A DNA stretch of 64,000 nucleotides from Planctomycetota bacterium (lineage in GTDB: Bacteria > Planctomycetota > UBA1135 > GCA-002686595). Under the pieces are notes generated by a model. That model did no database searches and was not told the origin of the DNA. It worked only from the letters and a program-made list of their open reading frames with translations. The position numbers were made by a program, and so were the translations under genes. Below, in pieces: positions 17,440 through 26,482 of the stretch (positions are counted from its first letter, which is position 1; each line of letters begins with the position of its first letter). Where the stretch lies: assembly GCA_016712565.1 (NCBI GenBank), contig JADJQU010000010.1:62001-126000 (forward strand), given 5' to 3'.

Positions 17440-18494
17440 TCAGTGGATCGAACGGATGCGGTCCCCGTCCACGGCGGCGTGGAAGGCGCGCGCCAGGCCC
17501 GAGGGTTCGGCCAGTTGCTTCACGAAGGCCCGGTCGTCGCGCTCGAGCATGCGCAGCACGCGCACGCCCGAGGCGTCGCAGGCATCGAGCTTGGCCTGGC
17601 CCTTCTCCAATCGCGGCCGGCCGAGAATGCGCAACTGGACTTCGCCGCCGGAAGCGGGAGCCTGGGAGAGCCCCTCCGCGCCCGACCCGAGCGCCACGTA
17701 GGAGTAGGGCACGCTGCGCAGGTCGATCGAAAGCCGCCGCGAGAATTCGCGCCAGGCGGCGGTGGTGAACACCTCGGGATCGGGGGCGGCGAAGAAGTGG
17801 CACCAATCGCGCTCGCGGCCGGCCGCGAAAAGCCCGCAGGCCTCGCTGTGGGTGCAAGGGCCGAGCACCACGCGCGGCAGACCCCCGGGTCCGGGCTCGA
17901 GGAGCAGCTCGTCGCGCAGGCGCCCCAGGTCGCGGGACACCGTGCGCAGGCCGGGCTCCACGAAGATCACCGCGCGCGCGCGCCGCGCCTCGGCCGCGAG
18001 GGCCGCGCGGCCCGCGCCGTCCAGTTCGCCCAGCACGTGGCTCGAGAGCAGCAGATCCACGGTCTCCCCGGGGGTCTCCCCGGGGGTCTCCCCGGGGGTC
18101 TCTCCCCGGGCCCCGGCAGGCGCGTTTCCACGGTCGTTCCCGGCGCTTCGCGCGCCAGGGCGTCGGCGGCGAACGCCACCGCGTCGCGCGAGCGATCGAA
18201 CAGGAAATACCGCGCGGCGCCGGCTCGCGCGCCCGCGGCGCGGGCATGCTCACGGGCGGCAATGCCGCTGCCGCAACCCCAATCCAGGATCGTCCGCGCC
18301 TCGGGCATCCGTCCGCGCGCCTCGAGTTCGGACCAGACCGCGCGCCACTTCCAGGCGATGCGACGGCCGAAGGTGCCGTCGTAGAGTTCACACAGGCGCC
18401 TGTCGGACCAGTAGTCGGGGCCGGCGCCCTGCGGGGCGAGAAAGCGCTCGCGCAGCTCCCGCAGCCGAGCCCATTCCGCCTCCTCGACGTGCAT
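17440..18494 (-). CDS. Rsm22-like small ribosomal subunit methyltransferase, frameshifted
   Basis: Two overlapping frames make one protein. The first (from ATG 18494) runs to the SAM-binding motif ILDWGCGSGIAAREHA and on to VETRLPGPGE. The second resumes with VDLLLSSHVLGELD (visible as the frame 17440-18060) and continues through FVEPGLRT, VLGPCTHSEACGL and DWCHFFA to the end. This order and these cysteine/histidine motifs match Rsm22-family methyltransferases. The total length of 1055 bases is 2 more than a multiple of 3. The break is in a 12-base tandem repeat (18061-18110) that encodes E-T-P-G units when read correctly. A 2-base GA/TC excess in one unit shifts the frame, so as given the product is truncated. 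The start overlaps the upstream stop (TGATG). Confidence 0.8.
18061..18110. repeat. 12-base tandem repeat (four units, last with +2 bases) inside the Rsm22-like gene
   Basis: Three exact units of ggtctccccggg (18061-18096) are followed by a 14-base unit with an extra tc (18097-18110). On the coding strand the exact units read Glu-Thr-Pro-Gly. The two extra bases cause the frame break. Confidence 0.9.
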
Positions 18495-18931
18495 CAGTGC
18501 TCGCCGAAGGTGCGATCGAAGCCGGCGGCCAGTTCGTCCTTCTCGGCCGGACTGAGGCGCGCCTTGGGGTGCAGCCAGACGTAGGGCGAGAGCGGCATCT
18601 CGCCCGAGAGCAATTCGTCAGCGCAATCCTCGGCGTGGCGCTGGGTCCGGTCGAACAGGGAGAAGTTGAGGTGCTCGCGGCCCTCGTCCACGTCGTGCTG
18701 CACGAGCCAGGACACGGGCGCCACGCGGGAGTACCAGGGCCATTCCGTCAGGTTCGAATGGCAGTCGAAGCAGGCGCGCAGGGCCAGCTCGCGGGTGCGG
18801 GGGGAGTCCCACTGGGGCTCCACGTTGCCCGGGGGCGCTTCGTGGTCGCGGCCGTAGGGCCACAGCTGGATCAGGCCGAACAGGACCAGCAGGCCGTACC
18901 CGATCCGCTTGAGGATGAGCTTCATGCGCAC
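18494..18931 (-). CDS. Haem-binding domain protein (Haem_bd family, single CxxCH)
   Basis: 145 residues: an N-terminal membrane anchor or signal (LILKRIGYGLLVLFGLIQLW), then the family signature ACFDCHSNLTEWPWYSRVAPVSWLVQHDVDEGREHLNFS, with a CFDCH haem site, and GEMPLSPYVWLHPKARLS. Proteins of this family are small, membrane-attached c-type cytochromes facing the periplasm; their electron partners are generally unknown. Its stop overlaps the start of the Rsm22-like gene by one base (TGATG), so the two are co-translated. Confidence 0.92.
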   Translation of the reverse strand: MRMKLILKRIGYGLLVLFGLIQLWPYGRDHEAPPGNVEPQWDSPRTRELALRACFDCHSNLTEWPWYSRVAPVSWLVQHDVDEGREHLNFSLFDRTQRHAEDCADELLSGEMPLSPYVWLHPKARLSPAEKDELAAGFDRTFGEH

Positions 18932-18960
18932 CGGATCTTACCCGGCGCGCGAAGCCGGCT

Positions 18961-19677
18961 CTACGCCGCCGGCCCCTTGTAGGCGGACCAGTTGTCCCGT
19001 TCCGCCGAGGCGCCGCGCTTGGTGCGTTGGACCCGCAGGGCCGATTCCAGCATGTCGGGGGTCAAAAGCCGCATCTGCAGCAACGCCTCCCCCAGGCGCT
19101 GGCCGGTCTTCTGCTGCACCTTCACGGCTCCCTCCACCTGCTCCGGCGTCAGCATGGTCATGCGCACCAGCAGTTCCCCGAGGCGCTGGCCGTCGCGCAG
19201 GGCGAGCTTCAGGTCGCTGACCTTCATCTTCAGGTTGGTCTTGGCCATGGGAGGCTTGGGCTCGTCGCGGAACACGACTTCCTTGGAGACGTGCTCGGCG
19301 ATCTCGATCACCAGACTGCGCAGGACCTCCTCGTTCATGGCTTCGCCCTTGTAGGCAGAGCCCGCGAGCCGCTCGCCCAGGGAGGCAAGCAGCACCACGG
19401 ACGATTGGTCCGAATGGGCCATCTCGTCGCGAAGGGTCTGAAACTGGCGCTGGGCCTCGATCATGGACGAGTGGTCCATGGCGCTGTTCTTGCTGGTCAC
19501 CTGGGTGAGCAGTTCGACGGCGCGGCGAATCTCTGTCTTCTGCTTGCTCGTATAGACCATGGGAGGTGCGGCGGGTTCCGGGGGGAGGTGAGGCTTATCG
19601 GCGGGCAGCACGCCGGAATTGACCCCCACCTGGACCGCGGGGCGCGCCATGCCCCACATCTGGAACAGAGCCCCCAT
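18961..19677 (-). CDS. Unknown protein with two GspE-N-like helical repeats at the C-terminus
   Basis: Up to 238 residues; the ATG at 19560 (MVYTSKQKTEIRRAVELL) is an equally likely start and removes a proline-rich leader. The middle is helical and charged. The last 65 residues hold two similar units, GQRLGELLVRMTMLTPEQVEGAVKVQ and GQRLGEALLQMRLLTPDMLESALRVQ, matching the short helical repeat found at the N-terminus of type II secretion/type IV pilus ATPases (GspE/PilB). No ATPase domain is present, so it may be an adaptor or regulator; this is inference. It heads the minus-strand run and faces the LysE gene across a 114-base divergent gap. Confidence 0.7.
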   Translation of the reverse strand: MGALFQMWGMARPAVQVGVNSGVLPADKPHLPPEPAAPPMVYTSKQKTEIRRAVELLTQVTSKNSAMDHSSMIEAQRQFQTLRDEMAHSDQSSVVLLASLGERLAGSAYKGEAMNEEVLRSLVIEIAEHVSKEVVFRDEPKPPMAKTNLKMKVSDLKLALRDGQRLGELLVRMTMLTPEQVEGAVKVQQKTGQRLGEALLQMRLLTPDMLESALRVQRTKRGASAERDNWSAYKGPAA

Positions 19678-19791
19678 GGCTCCCGGCGCGTCCCATCCCG
19701 GGCCGCGGGACCCGGGGGGCCCAGGCCGGTTTCGGGCGGCCCTGGCCCTTCGATAGGCTGACGGCCCGTCCTGGGGCGGCCCCGGGCGCAG

Positions 19792-20451
19792 ATGACGAAA
19801 CTGTTCCTCACGGGCCTGTTGCTGGGCTGGTCCATCGCCTGGCCGCCGGGCCCGATCAACGCGGAGATGCTGCGCCGGGGGCTCGCCCGGGGCTTCGCCT
19901 CCGCCTGGGCCGTGGGCTTGGGTGCCTGTTGCGCCGACTTTCTATGGGCGCTGGCCGTGGCCCTGGCGGCCGGGCGGCTCACCGAGAGCGCGCCGCTGGA
20001 GCGGGTGCTTTCCTGCGTCAGCGTCGCGCTGCTCGCGTTCCTCGCGTTCACGTTCCTGCGCGGTGCCTGGCGGGGCCTAGCAGCCAGGCGCCGGGGGGAA
20101 GCCCCGCCCGAGCCCAGGCGCCTCCAGAGCGCCCGCGGCGGTTGGCTCCTGGGCTTCACCCTGGCCCTGGCGAGCCCCTGGAACATCGCCTTCTGGCTGG
20201 CGGTGTTCGGCCGGGGGGGCCAGCCCACGGACCTGTGGTCGTCCCTGGTCACGGCCTCCGGCGTGGTGCTCGGGGCGGCCGGCTGGAGCCTGTTCCTGTG
20301 CGCGGCGGTGCGCGCCGGAGCCCGCTTCGCGACCCCCGCCTGGCAGATCGCGACCCAGGCCCTGACGGGGCTCGTGATGCTGGCGTTCGCCGGAGAGGGC
20401 CTGCTGCGGCTCGCGCGCCCCTGGTTCGAAGCCGGGCCCTCCGGGCAGTAG
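19792..20451 (+). CDS. LysE/RhtB-type amino acid exporter family protein
   Basis: 219 residues with about six membrane helices. WSIAWPPGPINAEMLRRGLARGFASAWAVGLGACCADFLW is the conserved family start (PGP motif followed by the G-x3-G helix), and LGFTLALASPWNIAFWLAVFG carries the conserved SPWN-type motif of the second half. LysE-family carriers export amino acids or related metabolites from the cytoplasm; the substrate here is unknown. The PqiA-like gene follows after nine bases, so the two are likely one operon. Confidence 0.88.
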   Translation: MTKLFLTGLLLGWSIAWPPGPINAEMLRRGLARGFASAWAVGLGACCADFLWALAVALAAGRLTESAPLERVLSCVSVALLAFLAFTFLRGAWRGLAARRRGEAPPEPRRLQSARGGWLLGFTLALASPWNIAFWLAVFGRGGQPTDLWSSLVTASGVVLGAAGWSLFLCAAVRAGARFATPAWQIATQALTGLVMLAFAGEGLLRLARPWFEAGPSGQ

Positions 20452-20460
20452 CTTGGCCCC

Positions 20461-21426
20461 ATGCGCAAGCTGCGACTGCGGCTCTCACCCCGCTGGCCGG
20501 GGGGTCTGGCGCCCACCCTGCTGCTCTCCGCGTTCTCCCTGAACGTGCTCGCGCTCACCCTGCCGTTCATGGACCTGCGCAAGGGGCTCTCCACCAGCCC
20601 CTACAGCTTGCGCGCCTCGGTGGAGTACCTCTGGGACTCGGGCCTGTTCGTGCTCGCCGTGGTGGTGGTCGCGTTCTCGGTGCTGTTTCCCTTCGTCAAG
20701 CTCTCGGTGATGGCCGCGATCCTGCTGGGCCTCGTCCCTGAATCCCGGGAGCGGCGCGCGCTGGAGTTCGTCGAGCGCTACGGCAAGTGGTCCATGCTTG
20801 ACGTGTTCCTGGTCTGCATCATGCTGGCCCTGGCCAACGACCAGTTCTTCATCGACGTCGAGCCGCGCCGGGGTCTGTTGTGCTTCACCGCGGCGATCCT
20901 CACGAGCATGCTGGCCAGCGGGCACATGCTGGCGCGGGTCCAGCGGCGGGCCCCGCGGCCCCTGGCGCCCCTGGAGCCGTCGCGCTGGCGCACCCTCGGA
21001 CAGGTGGGCCTGTTCGCGCTGCTGGCGGCGGTCTTGACCGTGCCCTTCCTGGAGATCGACGACTGGCGCCTCGACGACCACCCGGTGAGCATCCTCTCCA
21101 CCATCGAGGGCCTGTGGCTCAGCGGCGCGCGCACGCTGGCGGTGCTGACGGCCCTGTTCCTCGCCGTCGCGCCCCTCTCGGTCCACGGGCTCATGATCGC
21201 GATCTCGCGCCGGGCGAGGCGGGACCCCGAGTCCGCGGGCCTGCGGGCCGGGGCCCAGACCGCGCGCCACTGGGCCATGCTCGACGTGTTCGCCCTGGCC
21301 CTGGGGATCTTCCTGGTGGAAGGTCGCGAATTCGTGCGCACGGACCTTTCCTGGGGCGCCTTCCTGCTGGCCCTGATGCTCCTGTTCTATTGGCCCCTGT
21401 CCAACTGGCTGGGCCGCCGCCTCTGA
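20461..21426 (+). CDS. Paraquat-inducible protein A (PqiA)-like membrane protein
   Basis: 321 residues in two homologous halves, each with several membrane helices. The paired signatures are FPFVKLSVMAAI, YGKWSMLDVFLVCIMLALA (first half) and ARHWAMLDVFALALGIFLVEG (second half). The WSMLDVF motif is diagnostic of PqiA domains. No zinc-ribbon cysteines are evident, as in the shorter members. PqiA proteins are inner-membrane partners of MCE-type lipid transport systems, but no MCE (PqiB) gene is next to it. The stop lies one base from the stop of the convergent D-amino-acid oxidase gene. Confidence 0.88.
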   Translation: MRKLRLRLSPRWPGGLAPTLLLSAFSLNVLALTLPFMDLRKGLSTSPYSLRASVEYLWDSGLFVLAVVVVAFSVLFPFVKLSVMAAILLGLVPESRERRALEFVERYGKWSMLDVFLVCIMLALANDQFFIDVEPRRGLLCFTAAILTSMLASGHMLARVQRRAPRPLAPLEPSRWRTLGQVGLFALLAAVLTVPFLEIDDWRLDDHPVSILSTIEGLWLSGARTLAVLTALFLAVAPLSVHGLMIAISRRARRDPESAGLRAGAQTARHWAMLDVFALALGIFLVEGREFVRTDLSWGAFLLALMLLFYWPLSNWLGRRL

Positions 21427-21427
21427 T

Positions 21428-22381
21428 TCACAGGGCGAGGCGGCGCACCTCCCGCGCGCAGCCCCAAGAAAGCGTCACGCCGGCGCCGCCGTGGCCGTAG
21501 TTGTGGATCACGCGGCCGGCGGGAAGACGCTCGACTTCCAGGCGCACGCTGGGACGGCCGGGCCGCAGGCCCACCAGGAGGCCGAGCACTTCGGCGCCGA
21601 GGACCGCGGGAGCGAGTTCCGCGGTGCGCCGCAGGATGTCCGCGCTCTCCTCGGGGTCCGGGGCCAGGGAGTCGACGCCGTCGCCGCGGGTCCCGCCCAG
21701 CACGCAATCCTGGGAGCGCGGGATCACGTAGGTGGCCCCCCCGTCCAACCCATGGGAAACGGCGAAGGTGCCCTGGGCGCCGCGCGCGACCCGCAGGATC
21801 TGGCCTCGAATCGGGAAGACGCTGGGATCCCGGGCCAGCTCCCGCGCGCCGAGCCCGGCGCAGTCGATCACCAGGGGCGAGCGCGCCAGGGCCTGTTCCA
21901 AGCCGGCAAAGTCCGCCGTCTCGATCCGGCCGCCGCGCGCGCGAAAGCGCGCCATGAGCCAGGGAAGGTACAGGGACGTCTCCACCAGGGGCGCCTCGAA
22001 GACGATGCCGGCGGGGAAGCCGGGCCGCAGCTCCTCGGGCCGCGCGGGGCGCGCGCCGGGCAGGCTCAGGAGCCACGCCGGCTGCCGGCCGCCCGGCGGC
22101 ACCAGTTCGATGCCCCGGCACAGGACCACGCCGCTCGCGGGATCGAGCGCGTGCTCGCGGAACACGCCCAGGCTCTCCATGGCCCAGGGGAGGCAGCGCT
22201 CCGGCGGAAGGACCGCGTAGGGGTACCAGAAGGCCGCGGCCACGTTGGAAACGGTCGCCGGGGGCAGCTCCCGGGCGGCGATGGTCACTTCCACGCCGGC
22301 CGCCTGGAGTTCCAGGGCGCTGGTGAGGCCGATCACGCCGCAGCCGACCACGAGCGCGGGAAATGGGGCGGGACGGGCCAT
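21428..22381 (-). CDS. FAD-dependent D-amino-acid oxidase (DAO family)
   Basis: 317 residues. The Rossmann FAD motif VVGCGVIGLTSALELQAAG opens the protein. VSNVAAAFWYPY, LVIDCAGLGARELA and LRPGRPSVRLEVE (substrate-carboxylate arginine) follow, and the C-terminal signature NYGHGGAGVTLSWGCA is typical of eukaryote-like DAAO enzymes. It would oxidise D-amino acids (or D-aspartate) to 2-oxo acids with release of ammonia and hydrogen peroxide, or a reduced acceptor. There is no signal peptide, so it is cytoplasmic. It is transcribed just after the unknown gene upstream (gap three bases). Confidence 0.93.
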   Translation of the reverse strand: MARPAPFPALVVGCGVIGLTSALELQAAGVEVTIAARELPPATVSNVAAAFWYPYAVLPPERCLPWAMESLGVFREHALDPASGVVLCRGIELVPPGGRQPAWLLSLPGARPARPEELRPGFPAGIVFEAPLVETSLYLPWLMARFRARGGRIETADFAGLEQALARSPLVIDCAGLGARELARDPSVFPIRGQILRVARGAQGTFAVSHGLDGGATYVIPRSQDCVLGGTRGDGVDSLAPDPEESADILRRTAELAPAVLGAEVLGLLVGLRPGRPSVRLEVERLPAGRVIHNYGHGGAGVTLSWGCAREVRRLAL

Positions 22382-22384
22382 GGC

Positions 22385-23161
22385 TCAGCGGGTGAAGAGG
22401 TGGTCGGATTCCTTGGACCAGACCATGTGGCGGTAGAGGGGCACCAACCGAACCAGCTCGGCCAGGAGCCGCGCCGGGACGTCGGGCGCGAGCACCGGCC
22501 CGCGGGCTCCCCGGGGGGCGGGAATTCGCTGCTCGATGGTCAGGGAGTGGTCGCCGGGCTTGTAGTACCGCAGGTACTCCTCGATGCGGTCGCGGTCGAG
22601 CTTTCCGCACACCCACTCGCCCTTCCAGTCGTCCATGCGCAGGCGGTACCCCGGCAGGGCATTGAGCAGCCGGATCCAGGTCGCGGTGCCCTCCTGCTTG
22701 AGCCGATTCAGCAGGTTCTGCCCGTCGTACCAGGCGTCCTTGTGGACCCGCAGGCTCACCTCGAGGAACTCCTCCTCCAGGGCCACGCACAGGTAGGCGT
22801 TGCGGTAGGCCGCGTCCAGGTCCTTGGCGAGCTCCGGGCCGATGACGCGCTTGAGACGCGTCTTCTCCGGCTTGCCCCGGCAAAGGTAGGCCCACAGTCG
22901 GCGCACGCGCATGTGGTTGAAGGCGTGGGGCTGGTGCAGGCTGGTGCGCTGGGAGAGCTCCAGCTCTCCGCCGGTCGCCGCGCCGATGGCCGCCGTGGCC
23001 GCCTTGGCGATGGCCCCGAGCTTGCGTCTCGTCGAGAGCCGCCGGTCGTTGTATTGGGGATCGCGCCCCAGGCTCTCCCCCAGGGCATGGAAATCCCCTT
23101 CCTCGAAAGCCGCCATCTCCCCCAGGGGGGCGGGTTCCTCGCTCGCCTGCGCCTGCATCAC
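22385..23161 (-). CDS. Conserved-looking soluble protein of unknown function
   Basis: 258 residues, charged and mostly helical, with no signal or membrane segment. The N-terminus is acidic (MAAFEEGDFHALGESLG). The middle holds FNHMRVRRLWAYLCRGKPEKTRLKRVIGPELAKDLDAAYRNAYLCVALEE and a Trp/Arg-rich segment (GYRLRMDDWKGEWVCGKLDRDRIEEYLRYYKPGDHS). I recognise no family and no catalytic motif. It is followed after three bases by the D-amino-acid oxidase gene, so both are probably co-expressed. Confidence 0.75.
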   Translation of the reverse strand: MMQAQASEEPAPLGEMAAFEEGDFHALGESLGRDPQYNDRRLSTRRKLGAIAKAATAAIGAATGGELELSQRTSLHQPHAFNHMRVRRLWAYLCRGKPEKTRLKRVIGPELAKDLDAAYRNAYLCVALEEEFLEVSLRVHKDAWYDGQNLLNRLKQEGTATWIRLLNALPGYRLRMDDWKGEWVCGKLDRDRIEEYLRYYKPGDHSLTIEQRIPAPRGARGPVLAPDVPARLLAELVRLVPLYRHMVWSKESDHLFTR

Positions 23162-23325
23162 GGGGGACGATACGCAAGCGCCGTCCCCGGGGCGAGGGCC
23201 GGAAGTGGGGATCGGGCCTCCAGATCGCGGCGCGGAGGCAGTAGATTGCCCCGCCTGTCGTCCGATAGGAGGGCGTGCCTCCCCCGAGCGCGCATCCTGA
23301 GCCTCGCGTTGGACGACCCGCGTCC

Positions 23326-25431
23326 ATGAAGTTCGCGCATTTCACATTCGATCCGGTGAAGGACCTGCTCGGCGAGGGACCGCTGAGCGAGGTCTATCGC
23401 GCCCTGGACGAGACACTGGAGCGCACCGTGGCGCTCAAGATCCTGCGCGCCCACGTGGAGATCGACCCGGAGGCGGACAAACGCTTCGAGCGCGAGGCGC
23501 GCCACACCTCCCGGCTGATCCACCCCAACATCGCCACGATCTACGAGTACGGCTCGGCCTCGGGCCGCTCGTTCATCGCCATGGAGTATCTCCAGGGCCG
23601 CACCCTGGACAAGATCATCCGCGACGGGCAAGTGGGCGCCGAGGAAGGACTGCGCATCGCGCTGCAGCTCACCAGCGCGCTGGCCCTGGTGCACAAGAAC
23701 GGCCTGATCCACCGCGACCTGAAGCCCGCCAACGTCATGGTCCTGGACGACGGGACGGTCAAGCTCCTGGACTTCGGCATCGCTCGCGCCAACGGCGAGG
23801 CCACGATCACCCAACACGGCATGCTGGTGGGCACGGTGCTCTACATGTCGCCCGAGCAGGTGCGCGGCGAGGACCTCGCCCCGCGTTCGGACGTCTTCTC
23901 CCTGGGCGCCATGCTCTACCACGCCCTCTCGGGACAACTGCCGTTCCCCGGCAATTCGTTCCCCGAGGTGTGCATGGCGATCCTCGACGGCAAGCCGCGG
24001 CCCCTGGGCCAAATGCGCCGCGGCCTGCCCGCGGGCATCGAGGCCTTCGTCATGCGCTGCCTGTCCACCCGTCCCGAGGAGCGCTACGCCGACGCCGAGG
24101 TGGCCCACGGCGTGCTGATGGCCTTCTCCGACTCGGCGGCCTCGGGATCGAGCACGGCGATTTCGGCCACGTTCCTCTCGGGCGTGCTGGCCGTGCCCCC
24201 GTTCACCGCCCCCGGCTCCGACGAGCGCTCCAGCGCCGTGGCCTCGTCCATGCGCAAGGACATCGCCGCCGAGCTGGCGCGCTCGGGCATGTCGGTGACC
24301 TTCAGCGACCACGAGCCCGTGGGCCCGGAGACCTCGAGCGACTTCGTCCTGCACGGCGCCCTGCGCCTGGAAGCGTCGCGCGGCACCCTGGAAATCGTGC
24401 TCGATCGCCGCCGTGGCGCGGGCGCGGGCGAAACCGCCGAGGTGTGGCGCGAGCGCATCGAGCAGGAGGACTCCGACGAATGGTCCCTCCAGGCGCGACT
24501 GGTGCGCGGTGCCGTGCGCAGCCTGCGCCGCCAACTGGCGGAGCACAGCCTCAAGCCGGCGATGGAGCCCGCGGTGCGCGATGCCGAGGGGGCCAATCTC
24601 CAGGCCCGCAAGGCCCACGAGGTGCTGCACCGGGGCATGACCAAGCACCTGATGGCGTCGATCTCGATGTTCCGGCGCGCGCTCGAGCTCGACTCGCACT
24701 GCGCGGTGGCCTACGCGGGGCTCGCCGAGGGCCTGGTGCGCAAGTACCTCTATTGGGATGGGGACGAGTCGTTCCTGGCCGAGGCCCGCGACCAGGCGCG
24801 CCGCGCCCTGGCCTCCGATCCGGCCTGCGCCGAAGCCCACACGGCCATCGGCTTCGCCTACCACCTGACGAATCACCCGATCGACGCCCAACGGGAATAT
24901 CGACTGGCGATCCAGCTGCGCAACGACGAATGGCTGGCCCATCGCCTGCTGGGGGCCCTGCTGTCACGGGAGGGGAACTACAAAGCCGCCTCACCGCTCC
25001 TGCAGCGCGCCATCGGGCTGCGGCCCACCTACATCAGCACCTACGACCACCTGTACCACGTGCTGCAGCGTCTCGATCGCTACGAGGAAGCCATCGGCAT
25101 CGCCGACCGCGGAATCGCCATGGCCCGCAAGCAAATCCAGCGCGTGCCCGACGACCAGGACGCGCGCGTGCACATGGCGACGCTGCTCGCGCGCCTCGGC
25201 CAGCGCGACGAGGCCCTGGACCTGCTCGCCAGGGCCCAGGAGATCGGACCCAAGGACGGCTTCACCGCCTTCCACGTGGCCACGGTGCACGCGATTCTGG
25301 GCAACCCCATGGAATCCCTCGCCGCCCTGGAACAGGCCCAGGCCCGCGGCTACTTCGTGCGCGCCGAGCACCGCAATCCGGAGTTCGACCCCCTGCGCGG
25401 CATGGCCCAGTTCCAGTCGCTCGGGAACTGA
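23326..25431 (+). CDS. Serine/threonine protein kinase with a middle FlgO/TolB-like domain and C-terminal TPRs
   Basis: 701 residues from the ATG at 23326, which starts right at the kinase fold. Kinase residues 10-270: glycine loop LGEGPLSEVYRA, lysine in VALKIL (about 38), catalytic loop HRDLKPAN (about 129), DFGIA (about 149), APE-equivalent MSPEQVRG. A domain at about 285-420 (VLAVPPFTAPGSDERSSAVASSMRKDIAAELARSG) resembles the FlgO/TolB-type segment found between kinase or cyclase and TPR domains in other signalling proteins. Residues 430-701 hold tetratricopeptide-like repeats (AVAYAGLAEGL, AEAHTAIGFAYHL, VATVHAILGNPMESLAAL). There is no membrane helix, so it is a cytoplasmic signalling hub whose TPRs probably bind partners. 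Confidence 0.93.
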   Translation: MKFAHFTFDPVKDLLGEGPLSEVYRALDETLERTVALKILRAHVEIDPEADKRFEREARHTSRLIHPNIATIYEYGSASGRSFIAMEYLQGRTLDKIIRDGQVGAEEGLRIALQLTSALALVHKNGLIHRDLKPANVMVLDDGTVKLLDFGIARANGEATITQHGMLVGTVLYMSPEQVRGEDLAPRSDVFSLGAMLYHALSGQLPFPGNSFPEVCMAILDGKPRPLGQMRRGLPAGIEAFVMRCLSTRPEERYADAEVAHGVLMAFSDSAASGSSTAISATFLSGVLAVPPFTAPGSDERSSAVASSMRKDIAAELARSGMSVTFSDHEPVGPETSSDFVLHGALRLEASRGTLEIVLDRRRGAGAGETAEVWRERIEQEDSDEWSLQARLVRGAVRSLRRQLAEHSLKPAMEPAVRDAEGANLQARKAHEVLHRGMTKHLMASISMFRRALELDSHCAVAYAGLAEGLVRKYLYWDGDESFLAEARDQARRALASDPACAEAHTAIGFAYHLTNHPIDAQREYRLAIQLRNDEWLAHRLLGALLSREGNYKAASPLLQRAIGLRPTYISTYDHLYHVLQRLDRYEEAIGIADRGIAMARKQIQRVPDDQDARVHMATLLARLGQRDEALDLLARAQEIGPKDGFTAFHVATVHAILGNPMESLAALEQAQARGYFVRAEHRNPEFDPLRGMAQFQSLGN

Positions 25432-25439
25432 GCGAACTC

Positions 25440-25780
25440 TCAGCGGTCGGGCGCGACGTCCGCGGGGGCGCTCCCCGAGTCCGCGGCGTACCCCAGCAGG
25501 AGAGATCCGCCCGCTGCGGGCCCGGTGACCCCGACGCCACGGGCGCCCCAGGGGCCGTCGGGCCGGGAGTCGTGCCGACGGAAGCGCGCAAAGGCTCCGC
25601 TGCGGGAACGCCGGGACGGCGGTCCACGTCGGCCCGATCGGCCGGGGAGCGCGAGTTCGTGGAGCGGCTCGGGCTGAGCATCAGGATCCCGAGCACGACG
25701 ATCAGGCAGGCCAGGGCGGTGGTGAACCAGCGCTCGATGGGCAGCAGGACCGCCGGAGCGGGCGGGTTTTGGCGAGTCAT
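25440..25780 (-). CDS. Possible small single-pass membrane protein, frame uncertain
   Basis: An ATG at 25780 opens MTRQNPPAPAVLLPIERWFT followed by a clear membrane helix (ALACLIVVLGILML). Reading on in the same frame gives low-complexity Pro/Arg-rich sequence. A frame two bases away gives a more protein-like tail (FARFRRHDSRPDGPW, GGSLLLGYAADSGSAPADV) ending in a TGA at 25440-25442. A frame break near 25680-25700 would join them. The total length is 2 over a multiple of 3. It lies directly downstream of, and convergent with, the kinase gene. Real coding here is uncertain. Confidence 0.3.
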
Positions 25781-26482
25781 GGGATTGGGGCGGGGCAAGG
25801 ACCGCGTGGAGGACCCTGAATCCGGTGGGAAGTCCGGACGCTGGGAAGTGGGCCGACCACCTGTCGTGAGGCTGAATTACAGCCCCTGGCCGCGAATTTG
25901 CACAGGCCCTGGCGAGGACGGAGCGGGTCCTGGGCCGCCGGCGGCCCCCCGGACCGCGCGGGGCGCTGGCGGCGGCAGCCAGGGGTCCAGCTCATCTCCT
26001 GCTCCCCGGATTCGCCGCCTGAGCACGCGGCGGGCCACGGATCAGGGCTCCTTGCCCGCCCTGGATGGGGCCTTGGCACGTCCAGGGCCCATGCCGGGGC
26101 CCCCGCGGGCCCCCTGTCGATCCCCGATCGGAGCAACGCTTTTGGCCGTCGCGGGCTGGGCCGGACGCCGAGGGCCCGAGAATCAGCGAAAACCCGGGCC
26201 CCACGGCCAACGGTGCCTGCTCCGCCGTTGTGGCGCTGGGTGTGCGCACTTAGCAGTCCGTTGAAGGAGTCCCGTGGCGAGGCGAAGCGCGCGGTCGCGA
26301 CGCAAGGAGGGCGACGAAGGGACGGCAGAGGCGGCCTTCTTGGCCGCTGAGCACGGCCCGACGAGCCCGACGCAGCAGCGCGACTGCACGCGAAGCCGCA
26401 GTAGGGACTTTTTCAACGGGCTGCTAGACTGTTCCGCCCTCGAAATCGCCGGTGGCAGTCCCGGCGGCCGCAATGGGGCACC
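25781..26482. other. Intergenic region with one inverted-repeat element
   Basis: About 700 bases without a credible gene. The frames crossing it are Arg/Pro/Gly-rich. The only clear structure is the short element with inverted ends at 26251-26427. Confidence 0.45.
26251..26427. mobile_element. MITE-like element with 23-base imperfect terminal inverted repeats
   Basis: The left end tagcagtccgttgaaggagt (continuing to 26273) and the reverse complement of the right end (26404-26426) agree at 20 of 23 positions. The interior of about 130 bases is non-coding. A trinucleotide act flanks both sides (26248-26250 and 26428-26430), possibly a target duplication. No transposase is present in the window. 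Part of the interior (26304-26324) recurs near the right edge of the window. Confidence 0.6.
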
